A stretch of 19,790 bases of DNA from CAXGTL01 sp964012725 (lineage in GTDB: Archaea; Nanobdellota; Nanobdellia; Woesearchaeales; CAXGTL01): positions 1 through 19,790 of the forward strand of contig CAXGTL010000022.1 of the NCBI GenBank assembly GCA_964012725.1, written 5' to 3'. A program made the position numbers and the translations under genes. The notes under the pieces are model-generated. The model did not search any database. It saw only the letters and a list, made by a program, of their open reading frames with translations, and was not told the DNA's origin. This document shows, in pieces, positions 6,297 to 13,612 of this stretch; the first letter of the stretch is position 1, and every line of letters starts with the position of its first letter.

Positions 6297-8743
6297 ACCT
6301 TCCAAACAACCAAAACAATACACAAACAAAACAACATACCAATAATCATATAAGGCACAAACTTCGAAGCTTTTACTGTAGACGATTCATAAATAACAGC
6401 TCCACTAATAGGTTTTACACTTTCAATATCTTTATCATATTTATAAGAATAAGTATCAACAATTGGTTCAGTAAAAACAACTTCAGCAACATTACCTTCC
6501 ACTTCATAACTTTCATAAACAACACAAGTATTATTTTTCTCAGAAGATTCTATAAGAATATTCTGTTTAAGATTTTTATTAGTTTTTATATCACTTCTAT
6601 CAACAACAACTTTTAATTCATATTCACCAGGATCAACTTCAACAGAATTAACTAACTGAACTTTAAGATTATTTCCTTCACCAACTACAACAGTTTTCTT
6701 GTTAGATTCTTTTTCACCAAAAACCTTTCTACCTTTACCAACATAACTCCATAAACTAACTTCAATATCTTCTGTTTTCTTATTCTCTAGATCTACTTCA
6801 ACATAGAACAGCTCACCAGACTTAATTTTTCTAGGAACATAAGCAATGTTTGAATAAAAGCTACCCTTATTAGAACTAGTTTTAACACCATCTTTACCAT
6901 ATTTACAAAGTGTGGTATCATGACCATCAATTAATATTTCAAATTCACTTTTTGTATCTAAACCTTCAACAACAAAATAAAAAGTTCTATCATCAACAGA
7001 ACCATCACATAAAGGCTTTAACTGTACAGGTATTGTCAAATCATAAGTTTGGTACTTTGTTTTTAACAAAAACCTAGAATCATAAGAACTTATCTTTTTT
7101 CCAGTATTATCTTTAACATATGCTTTTACACTACTTTTCCCAGTATCTCCTTTATATACTTTAACTTTTGCTCTTACACTTTCACCAAACTTAGCATTCT
7201 CTCCAGATTTATAATAAACTCTTTCAATAGAAAAAGAAGATTCTTTTGCAGAGTTATCATCCCTGCAGATTTTATTATTAACTCCTCCAATATCTATTAA
7301 ATTTTCATCCCTAAAACCAAAACCTTCAACAACTATTGTATAATTATCATCAGCATATTTCCTATCACAATTTTCAATAAGTTCAACAGGCACTTTAAGG
7401 TCTGAAATAAAAGTCATCTTTGGCATCCCAATGCTTACAACTGATTCAGAGATTTTTTTTCTTGTTGAGTTTTCTTCTACCCAAATTTTTAATTTACCAG
7501 ACATATCTCCTGCCCATGCTTCAATATCAACATAAAAAGTGCTCCCAAAATTAATAGTTCCTGATTTACCAGTATCAATAAGAACATAAGGTTCTATATC
7601 ATATTCATCAAAAGTAAAATAATTAGGGTTTTGAACAACAACTAATTTTTCAATTAAATTATCATCATAATCCGAGTCATCGCACCAAGGATCTGTTATA
7701 TTAGCTTTAATAATAAAATTTTGATAATCATAAACATCACCTATGTTTGATTTATACAATTTTCCATAATAATTATCATCAATTTCATATTCCCATTTTT
7801 CTTGTACAATATATCCAAATATATCTTCAACCCAGAATTCTACTTCTGGATAAAAATCTTCTCCATCAATAACAAAATCAAACCTAAAACTAGTTTCATC
7901 AGAAGAAAAATAGTCTTTAGAATCTATTTCAATAGTCATATTACAAGGAATACCTAACGAATTAATAACATTAATTTCCTTACAATCTAGATTATTCTCT
8001 TCATTATCATCTTCAATTGAAGAATCTATTATTTCTGAACAAAAAGTATATATTCCTTCGTCCTCAATATAAATTTCACCAGTATTAGATGCTTTTGAAG
8101 CTTTCAAACCTTCAATAAAAGTATTATCTTCAAAAAGAATATTATTATCTTCATCAAAAATATAATAATTAATAGTAATATCTGTTTCCATCTTAAAATC
8201 ATTCCAACCATTATTAACAATCTTAAATAAATCATAATATTCCATCTCTGAAAAAATAACATTTTCCAAACTAATTTCTACTTCAAAATCATTATAAATG
8301 TCTACATCATCAATATCAATAACAGTAATTTCTTTACAATCAAAGTTATTCTCCAAATCATCTTCATTTTCATCTATTGATGTTTCAATGATTTCAGCAC
8401 AAAAATAATAATCACCACTTTCTTCTAAATTCAAATAACCAGTTTTTGAACTTTTTGAACTTCTTAAACCTTCAAATAATATATATTCATCAAGCACTGG
8501 ATTTTCATCTTCGTCAAGAAGTAGTTCATCATCATCTAAAAAGTAATAATTTACTATTATATCTGATTCTATTCTATCTTGTGTCCAATCTAAATTTTTT
8601 ATCTTGAATAATTTATCATATTCTAAACCAGTATATATTTCATCATCTAATACAATTGTTATTTGAAAATCATTTTCTATTGAGAAACAAAATTGACTAA
8701 ACAAAACAATAAACACAACTAAAATTAAATATCTACCCCTCAT
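6293..8743 (-). CDS. Large cell-surface protein of tandem beta-sandwich repeats with a C-terminal anchor
   Basis: The protein has 816 residues from the ATG at 8743. That start is preferred over an in-frame GTG two codons upstream because a TATA-like box (8764-8771) lies about 25 bases before it. An N-terminal signal peptide (about 1-22) is followed by two acidic repeats (25-143 and 153-261) sharing LFKI, NYY, EGLxxSKxSxTG, FCxEII and DCKEI. After an Ig-like stretch (270-370) come two further mutually similar repeats (about 375-493 and 505-615, each with a PVxL...C...VVEGxx core). A last beta domain covers about 628-720. A hydrophobic helix (795-814) ends in a short basic tail. The fold resembles CARDB/Ig-like archaeal surface proteins anchored in the membrane and facing outward. 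Paired cysteines in the repeats may form disulphides. The ligand or partner is unknown. Confidence 0.82.
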   Translation of the reverse strand: MRGRYLILVVFIVLFSQFCFSIENDFQITIVLDDEIYTGLEYDKLFKIKNLDWTQDRIESDIIVNYYFLDDDELLLDEDENPVLDEYILFEGLRSSKSSKTGYLNLEESGDYYFCAEIIETSIDENEDDLENNFDCKEITVIDIDDVDIYNDFEVEISLENVIFSEMEYYDLFKIVNNGWNDFKMETDITINYYIFDEDNNILFEDNTFIEGLKASKASNTGEIYIEDEGIYTFCSEIIDSSIEDDNEENNLDCKEINVINSLGIPCNMTIEIDSKDYFSSDETSFRFDFVIDGEDFYPEVEFWVEDIFGYIVQEKWEYEIDDNYYGKLYKSNIGDVYDYQNFIIKANITDPWCDDSDYDDNLIEKLVVVQNPNYFTFDEYDIEPYVLIDTGKSGTINFGSTFYVDIEAWAGDMSGKLKIWVEENSTRKKISESVVSIGMPKMTFISDLKVPVELIENCDRKYADDNYTIVVEGFGFRDENLIDIGGVNNKICRDDNSAKESSFSIERVYYKSGENAKFGESVRAKVKVYKGDTGKSSVKAYVKDNTGKKISSYDSRFLLKTKYQTYDLTIPVQLKPLCDGSVDDRTFYFVVEGLDTKSEFEILIDGHDTTLCKYGKDGVKTSSNKGSFYSNIAYVPRKIKSGELFYVEVDLENKKTEDIEVSLWSYVGKGRKVFGEKESNKKTVVVGEGNNLKVQLVNSVEVDPGEYELKVVVDRSDIKTNKNLKQNILIESSEKNNTCVVYESYEVEGNVAEVVFTEPIVDTYSYKYDKDIESVKPISGAVIYESSTVKASKFVPYMIIGMLFCLCIVLVVWKV

Positions 8744-8763
8744 ATACACACAAAAACCACATT

Positions 8764-8771
8764 AATATATA
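8764..8771 (-). promoter_or_regulatory. TATA box of the surface-protein gene
   Basis: The minus-strand TTATATAT-like box is centred about 25 bases before the ATG at 8743. No Shine-Dalgarno sequence precedes that ATG, so a leaderless transcript is likely. This site decides the start codon choice against the GTG at 8747-8749. Confidence 0.45.
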
Positions 8772-8814
8772 AAAATATATTACCTGCAGTATATAAATGA
8801 TTGAAAACAAAAAC

Positions 8815-8825
8815 ACATAAATACC
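8815..8825 (+). promoter_or_regulatory. TATA box of the Cas4-like gene
   Basis: ACATAAATACC is centred about 26 bases before the ATG at 8846, fitting a leaderless transcript. It shares the 102-base divergent intergenic region with the promoter of the surface-protein gene. Confidence 0.5.
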
Positions 8826-8845
8826 ACAACACACTCCCAAACTAA

Positions 8846-9655
8846 ATGATCCCAGTTACATCTCTTTCATCATACTTATTCTGTCCTAGATCAATCTACT
8901 TAACACGAGTTCTAAAAGTAAAACCATTACCTAAAAAAGCAATCATCAAAGGAACTATCAAACACAACACATTTGATTATATGAATAAGGTTCAGGAAAA
9001 GATTGTTAAAAATATACAAACTAAAGATATTGAAGAAATATTTAAGATATATAATCAGAATTATTCTCAGGCATTAAGAAGTGCAATTATTAATAACAAA
9101 GCTTTGCTTAGAAAAGCTAAATTACCATTGATTGAAGCATTTAAACAGATGTGGCCTTTGTTTCAAAAGGAATCTAAGTTCATTACAAAGCATATTCATG
9201 GATTTATTACATTACATAATGTTGTTGGTGACAAATTGTGGGAGTTGCTTACACCAAAGATTAAATCTGAAGTAAGGATTCAATCAAAAAAGTTTGAATT
9301 AAGGGGAGTGATAGATAAATTAGAGGTGTTTCCACAAAAAGTTGTGCCTATTGAAATGAAATCTGGTAAAATGATGAGAAAAGGGCTTTGGCCAGGGCAC
9401 AGGATACAGTTAGCAGCATATCTTTTGATGCTTAGAGAGAAACATATTAAGACAATTTCGTCAGGGTTTATTCATTACATGGATCATGATGAGAAAAGAG
9501 AGCTAACATTAAATCCATTCTTAACTGAAGAAGTAATAGAAACTAAAAATAAAGTAGTAAATATGCTTAAATCCAAAAATCTACCAGATTTCTGTCAAAA
9601 TAAGAACAAATGTAACAGTTGTAGTCTAAAACCTATATGTTATAGTTATAAATAG
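8846..9655 (+). CDS. Cas4-like/RecB-family PD-(D/E)XK nuclease with Fe-S cluster ligands
   Basis: The 269-residue protein has the full Cas4-type motif set. An N-terminal SYLFCPRSIYL carries C13. GTIKH places a catalytic-site His at 40, D157 lies in GVIDKLE, E170 and K172 in IEMKSGK, and the QLAAYLLML helix (188-196) is RecB motif III. The C-terminus has C256-x2-C259-x5-C265, the spacing of the three C-terminal 4Fe-4S ligands in Cas4. The family cuts or unwinds DNA ends with a 5'-end preference. Cas4 proper trims CRISPR prespacers, but no cas gene or array lies in this window. A stand-alone repair or recombination nuclease (Dna2/AddB-like C-terminal domain) is equally possible. The region 50-140 is a long helical insert. 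Motifs are intact, so activity is expected. Confidence 0.85.
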   Translation: MIPVTSLSSYLFCPRSIYLTRVLKVKPLPKKAIIKGTIKHNTFDYMNKVQEKIVKNIQTKDIEEIFKIYNQNYSQALRSAIINNKALLRKAKLPLIEAFKQMWPLFQKESKFITKHIHGFITLHNVVGDKLWELLTPKIKSEVRIQSKKFELRGVIDKLEVFPQKVVPIEMKSGKMMRKGLWPGHRIQLAAYLLMLREKHIKTISSGFIHYMDHDEKRELTLNPFLTEEVIETKNKVVNMLKSKNLPDFCQNKNKCNSCSLKPICYSYK

Positions 9656-9683
9656 TCCTAATATACTATTTTACAACCATAAA

Positions 9684-9759
9684 CTTTAAATATAAATGTC
9701 ATATTCAATAGAATATACATATATATAATAACAAATAAAAACAAAACAGGTGAAAACAA
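9684..9759 (+). promoter_or_regulatory. Promoter, start-site dyad and Shine-Dalgarno sequence of the PRC-barrel gene
   Basis: TTTAAATATAAAT (9685-9697) is a strong TATA candidate. A perfect dyad ATATTC-AATA-GAATAT (9701-9716) lies where transcription should begin and could be an operator or a 5' hairpin. AGGTGA (9748-9753) is a good ribosome-binding site six bases before the ATG. This gives a leader of about 40 bases. Confidence 0.5.
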
Positions 9760-10023
9760 ATGGCTGATGATGAAAAAAAATTCTCAAAAGACTTAATTGG
9801 TAAAACAGTAGTATCAAAAACAGGTAAAAAGTTTGGTGAAGTAGGAGATCTTATATTTGAAACAAGATCAGGTGAACTTATTCACATAGTTCTTGCTAGT
9901 CCAACTGCATATACAGATAAACTAGAACTAGAAAAAGACAAAGAAAACAAGATTCTTATTCCATTTAGCGCAGTAATTGCTATGGGTGATTTCTTAGTAA
10001 TAGCTGAAGAAGATATTATTTAA
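9760..10023 (+). CDS. PRC-barrel domain protein
   Basis: The 87-residue protein is almost entirely one PRC-barrel: DLIGKTVVSKTGKKFGEVGD (11-30) as the first beta hairpins, GELIHIVLAS (38-47), and ILIPFSAVIAMGDFLVIAEE (65-84) as the closing strands. Solo archaeal PRC-barrel proteins are small and cytosolic. The family includes RimM-type ribosome maturation domains and the CdpB proteins that help organise archaeal cell division. Which role applies here cannot be told from the sequence. A good Shine-Dalgarno sequence and a T-rich downstream region suggest a monocistronic gene. Confidence 0.88.
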   Translation: MADDEKKFSKDLIGKTVVSKTGKKFGEVGDLIFETRSGELIHIVLASPTAYTDKLELEKDKENKILIPFSAVIAMGDFLVIAEEDII

Positions 10024-10065
10024 TTTTATTTCTTTTATTTTATTTATTATTTAATTTATTTATTC
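10024..10065 (+). terminator. T-rich terminator after the PRC-barrel gene
   Basis: A run of T clusters separated by single A or C residues begins directly after the TAA stop. Archaeal RNA polymerase stops at such T tracts without needing a hairpin. The rest of the gap to 10150 is AT-rich with nothing else recognisable. Confidence 0.55.
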
Positions 10066-10150
10066 TGATAATAAATGTACTTAATCTTAATTGTACTATA
10101 TACTACAAAATATATGTAACATAACACATAAAAACTACAAAACAAACATA

Positions 10151-10158
10151 TTTATAAA
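10151..10158 (+). promoter_or_regulatory. rfcS TATA box
   Basis: TTTATAAA is centred 25-26 bases before the ATG at 10180. With no Shine-Dalgarno sequence this indicates a leaderless mRNA. Confidence 0.6.
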
Positions 10159-10179
10159 CAATTAAATTCTCCCAACACC

Positions 10180-11151
10180 ATGGCAGAATCATCAATATGG
10201 ACAGAAAAATACAGACCAAAATCATTTGAAGAAGTAAAAGGTCAACAACATGTAGTTACAAGAGTAAAAGCTTTTGTTGAACAACAGAACATGCCACATT
10301 TATTATTTGCAGGACCTGCAGGTGTAGGAAAATCAACATTAGCATTAGTTATTGCTAGAAAACTGTTCGGTGAATCATGGAAAAATAATTTCTTAGAACT
10401 AAATGCGTCTGATGAAAGAGGTATTGACATTGTTAGAGTTAAAATCAAGGACTTTGCAAGGACAAAAGCATTTGGAGATGTACCATTTAAAATAATCCTA
10501 TTAGATGAAGCAGATGCTTTGACAAAGGAAGCACAGCAAGCATTAAGACGAACAATGGAAAATTATACTTCAACATGCAGATTCATATTGTCATGCAATT
10601 ATCTTTCAAAAATCTTAGACCCTATTCAATCAAGATGTGCAATATTTAAGTTTAAACCTTTGCCTCAAGAAGATATTTTTGATTTAATAAAAACAATATC
10701 ACAAAAAGAAGAATTAACATTATCAGATGAAACAAAATTAGCTTTATACAAAGCAAGTAATGGAGATTGTAGAAAATTAGGAAATATATTACAAAGTTGT
10801 GCAGTAATATCAAAGAATATAACAAATGATTTAATCTATTCAATAGCTTCAATGGCAGAACCAAAAGAAATAAAACTAATTCTTGAACTAGCGCTTCAGA
10901 ACAAATTCATAGATGCAAGAAACAAATTACTTGACACAATGCTTAATTATGGTTTGTCAGGAATCGATGTTATTAAACAAATATGTAAAGAAGCATGGAA
11001 CTTAGACATATCAAACAGAGCCAAAGTAATGTTGTTAGACAAAACAGGTGATGTTGAGTTCAGACTTGTAGAAGGTTCTGATGAATTCTTGCAATTGGAA
11101 GCTTTGTTAGCATATCTGACTTTGTTAGGCGAAAAAGAGAATAAGAAATAA
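10180..11151 (+). CDS. rfcS: Replication factor C small subunit
   Basis: The 323-residue AAA+ ATPase has the archaeal RFC small-subunit signatures. The N-terminus reads WTEKYRPKSFEEVKGQ (7-22), the Walker A is GPAGVGKST (45-53), and the Walker B is LLDEADALT (107-115). The sensor 1 region is ILSCNYLSKI (136-145), and the arginine-finger motif SRC lies at 151-153. RFC-box residues LNASDERGID (74-83) are present. The C-terminal third (about 235-323) is the helical collar. With the large subunit (not in this window) it loads PCNA onto primed DNA. No intein is present, although archaeal RFC genes often carry one. It converges on the lipoprotein operon, with only 25 A-rich bases between the stops. 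Confidence 0.97.
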   Translation: MAESSIWTEKYRPKSFEEVKGQQHVVTRVKAFVEQQNMPHLLFAGPAGVGKSTLALVIARKLFGESWKNNFLELNASDERGIDIVRVKIKDFARTKAFGDVPFKIILLDEADALTKEAQQALRRTMENYTSTCRFILSCNYLSKILDPIQSRCAIFKFKPLPQEDIFDLIKTISQKEELTLSDETKLALYKASNGDCRKLGNILQSCAVISKNITNDLIYSIASMAEPKEIKLILELALQNKFIDARNKLLDTMLNYGLSGIDVIKQICKEAWNLDISNRAKVMLLDKTGDVEFRLVEGSDEFLQLEALLAYLTLLGEKENKK

Positions 11152-11176
11152 AAATAAAAAAAACAAAAAAAAACCT
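11152..11176 (-). terminator. T-rich terminator at the end of the envelope operon
   Basis: Read on the minus strand, the 25-base gap between the convergent stops is nearly pure T (nine T, G, then eight T). It is a good archaeal terminator directly behind the last lipoprotein gene. Confidence 0.6.
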
Positions 11177-12148
11177 TTAATCACTCACATCTTTAATAAC
11201 AGAAGTTCTATCTAAACGTTGTAAATATCTATATTCTAACTCAACTGTTATTGAAGTTGGAAATGAAGCATCTGCATTACTAACATCTAATGTACATTGT
11301 ACTGACCTTTCTTTTTTATCATACAGTGTAATAAATCCTTCTGATTCATCAGCATCTGATCCTTCTAAAGTTGTACATTCAAATTTCTTACCATTAATTT
11401 CAGTAGGTACTTTAAACAAAATTTTGTATCTATCTGAGTTAGAAACTTCATCATCACAATTTGTATCTTTTTTAAAGAAACTATCTAATAAAGGATCTCC
11501 AACATGTGAAATTGTAAATGCAAACCTAGTTTTTCCACGTCCAGCAGGACTTTGTACTAATTTTGTTATATGTATAGGTGACCCAGAATTTTGTACTTCT
11601 TTTTCTTCATTATCATTACATATTCCTTTATCAACATCCAACCTACCTTCTTTTTTAATACAAACTAATGCAGTTGAAGTTGTCATATAATCATAACAAA
11701 CATCTGCTTGGAATGAAATTTCTTGATCACCAGAAATGTCAGGTAAAAATTTTAAATCAGGAAAATCAATATAAGATATTCCTCCTTCAATTCTATTACT
11801 ATCTGAAGATTTTTTAGCTTTTCTTAAATCATCACTAAATTCTTTTTTAAGATCTTCTTGACTAGATTTGTCAAAATTTTCAGGACTTATACCTTTTATT
11901 TCAACATAACCTTCTCCTTCTAAAACATCTGCTTCTCCAATATTTTCTAGTTTTAAAGCAATTGCAAATGATTGTTGTCCTTCATCAAGTATTTCATCAG
12001 GAGGTAATGATTTTTCAAACTGAGCATCTAAACCCATTTCTCCTCCTAAAAAAGCTCTTGTTGTTACAACTGTACTAGTATTATCATCACAACCAACCAT
12101 AGTTAGAACTAATAACATTATTATTCCAATAACAAATATTTTCTTCAT
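11177..12148 (-). CDS. Lipoprotein paralogue 1 of the envelope operon
   Basis: The start is placed at 12148, because the GGAGG at 12156-12162 lies about eight bases upstream of this ATG and overlaps the further ATG at 12163. The 323-residue product begins MKKIFVIGIIMLLVLTMVGC, a lipoprotein signal with lipid-attachment Cys20. The mature part has the motif shared by this family: GLDAQFEKSLPPDEI (39-53), an LENxG beta strand, CYDYMTTSTALVCI (151-164), GSPIHITKLVQSPAGRGK (189-206) and a closing strand ELEYRYLQRLDRT (304-316). It is probably lipid-anchored on the outer face of the membrane. It is the last gene of the five-gene cluster. No enzyme motif is visible, and a structural or adaptor role is inferred. 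Confidence 0.85.
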   Translation of the reverse strand: MKKIFVIGIIMLLVLTMVGCDDNTSTVVTTRAFLGGEMGLDAQFEKSLPPDEILDEGQQSFAIALKLENIGEADVLEGEGYVEIKGISPENFDKSSQEDLKKEFSDDLRKAKKSSDSNRIEGGISYIDFPDLKFLPDISGDQEISFQADVCYDYMTTSTALVCIKKEGRLDVDKGICNDNEEKEVQNSGSPIHITKLVQSPAGRGKTRFAFTISHVGDPLLDSFFKKDTNCDDEVSNSDRYKILFKVPTEINGKKFECTTLEGSDADESEGFITLYDKKERSVQCTLDVSNADASFPTSITVELEYRYLQRLDRTSVIKDVSD

Positions 12149-12287
12149 TTTGAATTCCTCCATTTATTATCAACCTTCAAGATGAAGGCTACGAACGATA
12201 GTGAGTTTGTTTTCATCATGTATCACCCATTTATTTATTTTATTATTTTTATTATTATTTTTTTTATTAAATCATAATCTTAAAACT
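12149..12287 (-). promoter_or_regulatory. Leader of lipoprotein gene 1 with two mutually exclusive hairpins
   Basis: The 139-base gap is the longest between the three lipoprotein genes. On the minus strand it first shows an A-rich tract (12221-12287), which gives no terminator for the upstream gene and may hide a TATA box. Near the start codon a perfect 6-bp hairpin with a 3-base loop (12174-12188, CCTTCA-TCT-TGAAGG) overlaps an alternative 6-bp pairing between 12181-12186 and 12212-12217. Both cannot form together. The GGAGG ribosome-binding site follows a few bases later (12156-12162). Confidence 0.4.
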
Positions 12288-13532
12288 TTAAGTAGTTACA
12301 AAACCAAAATTAATACCTTTTTTTCTATCAATATAACGCAAAGCATCATGTCCATAAGGATCTTCATAATAACCAATATATCTTTGTCCACCAAAGTTTA
12401 TAGGATAAAGTTCGTGACCTGCAAAACCAAATCCAGGATATAATTCATCATATTCACCAGGCACTTTATTAATTCTTACTGTTTTTTGTATATCTTGCAT
12501 ATAAGCATAACCTAATGTAATTCTTAAAGGAGTAACATATTCAAAAGCTTTGTCTCCAAAATCAATTGTTTGTGTTATAACAGCTTTCCCATTATGAAGT
12601 CTTACTTTTCCAACAGCTTGAGTATTAAAATTACCACCTATGATTATTTCCCATTTACCATCATCATATGTAATCCTATTATTATCAGAAGTATATCTCC
12701 AACTATCACCATCATTATTATAAGTTAATTGTTCTCCTTGATAACCTAGTTCAAAACCTTCAATAGCACTGCCTTGTATTGGAACAGCAGAACCAGGAAC
12801 AGAGATTGCATAATTAACATAATTATAATCTCTTGGTCTAAGAAGGACAGGATGTATCCTAGGATTTACAATTTGTCCATTATCTTGATTAGAAATATGA
12901 ATTTGATATTGTACTTTTCCTCTACCAACAGGTATTGGTTCAACTTTAGTAATAGCAAGTGGAGCTCCTTGTCCACCTGATACACTTACATCTCTCATTT
13001 GGCATGCTTTTTTACCTAATCTATTAGGGAAAGGATCAACACAAACCATAACTGATGAATCAGTATAATATTGATAAACAGCTGTTGCCATTAAAGGAAT
13101 ATCTATATAATCAGGAACATGATTTAAGTTTAATAAACCAACCATTTCCATAACACAAACTCCTCCTGCACGATTATACTTGGACCTTGGTTCAATTTGT
13201 AAACTACCACAATCATTAGGATCAGGAATTCTGTATGTATCACCAAGATGAACAATTGCAGGATCAAACCCTCTTAAATATAAAAGTCCTTGTACTGGTG
13301 CTGTTCCTTTATTTTCTAATTGTATAGCAACATTTATTTCATTACCAGTTGCAGCTGTTATTTTATTAGGAGGATTATTTTCTAAAAATTCCATTCTCAA
13401 CCCTTCTGTACCTTTATGAACTTCTTCAGGAACTTCTCCAGCTTGTGGAACACATCCAGTTAAAAGAATATTAATAATTATAAGAACCATAAAAACCAAC
13501 AATATTTTACTATACACCTTATTTTTCATCAT
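12288..13532 (-). CDS. Lipoprotein paralogue 2, with a C-terminal extension
   Basis: The 414-residue protein starts MMKNK (Met2 at 13529 is equally possible). It has a hydrophobic signal with lipobox LLTGC (Cys27). Family motifs are GLRMEFLENNPPNKI (44-58), LENKG (72-76), ATAVYQYYTDSSVMVCVD (149-166), GAPLAITKVEPIPVGRGK (189-206) and the strand LRITLGYAYMQDIQKT (336-351). It is longer than its two paralogues because of an insert around 225-320 and a Gly/Tyr-rich tail (357-414), both absent from lipoproteins 1 and 3. No Shine-Dalgarno sequence is seen; a TATA-like TTATATATAA lies at 13551-13560, so the gene may have its own promoter. The product is predicted to be lipid-anchored and extracytoplasmic. 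Confidence 0.85.
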   Translation of the reverse strand: MMKNKVYSKILLVFMVLIIINILLTGCVPQAGEVPEEVHKGTEGLRMEFLENNPPNKITAATGNEINVAIQLENKGTAPVQGLLYLRGFDPAIVHLGDTYRIPDPNDCGSLQIEPRSKYNRAGGVCVMEMVGLLNLNHVPDYIDIPLMATAVYQYYTDSSVMVCVDPFPNRLGKKACQMRDVSVSGGQGAPLAITKVEPIPVGRGKVQYQIHISNQDNGQIVNPRIHPVLLRPRDYNYVNYAISVPGSAVPIQGSAIEGFELGYQGEQLTYNNDGDSWRYTSDNNRITYDDGKWEIIIGGNFNTQAVGKVRLHNGKAVITQTIDFGDKAFEYVTPLRITLGYAYMQDIQKTVRINKVPGEYDELYPGFGFAGHELYPINFGGQRYIGYYEDPYGHDALRYIDRKKGINFGFVTT

Positions 13533-13534
13533 TT

Positions 13535-13593
13535 TTATCTATACCCTTTTTTATATATAAATTATTATATTTATCTATATAAACTTATCTATA
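13535..13593 (-). repeat. Three copies of the 9-mer TATAGATAA upstream of lipoprotein gene 2
   Basis: TTATCTATA (minus strand TATAGATAA) occurs at 13535-13543, 13571-13579 and 13585-13593. The copies lie in the 80-base gap between lipoprotein genes 3 and 2, the first one right beside the start codon. They could be regulator sites or chance in AT-rich DNA. Confidence 0.4.
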
Positions 13594-13612
13594 AAGTTAT
13601 ACTAAATTTATA

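Noticed and set aside
6096..6329. Minus-strand frame of 77 codons opposite the end of the Trm5-like gene
   Set aside because: It overlaps both well-supported genes, and its Phe/Cys/Tyr-rich content is the complement of lysine-rich coding sequence.
8744..8749. GTG start giving two extra residues (Met-Tyr) to the 816-residue surface protein
   Set aside because: The TATA-like box is about 25 bases from the downstream ATG and only about 19 from the GTG, and the signal peptide reads naturally from the ATG.
8846..10180. CRISPR locus near the Cas4-like gene
   Set aside because: No regularly spaced direct repeats and no cas1, cas2 or effector genes are seen on either side.
12149..12163. Upstream ATG for lipoprotein 1 at 12161-12163
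   Set aside because: This codon overlaps the GGAGG ribosome-binding site that serves the ATG at 12148, and the lipoprotein signal starts naturally at the latter.
12160..12225. Possible C/D box small RNA on the minus strand, because an exact ATGATGA C-box-like motif occurs near 12216-12222
   Set aside because: No CTGA D box follows within a plausible distance and there is no terminal stem, so one motif alone in this DNA is not enough.
12201..12443. Plus-strand reading frame of 80 codons across the lipoprotein 1 leader
   Set aside because: It starts in a T-rich spacer and runs antisense into lipoprotein gene 2, has low complexity and no family resemblance.
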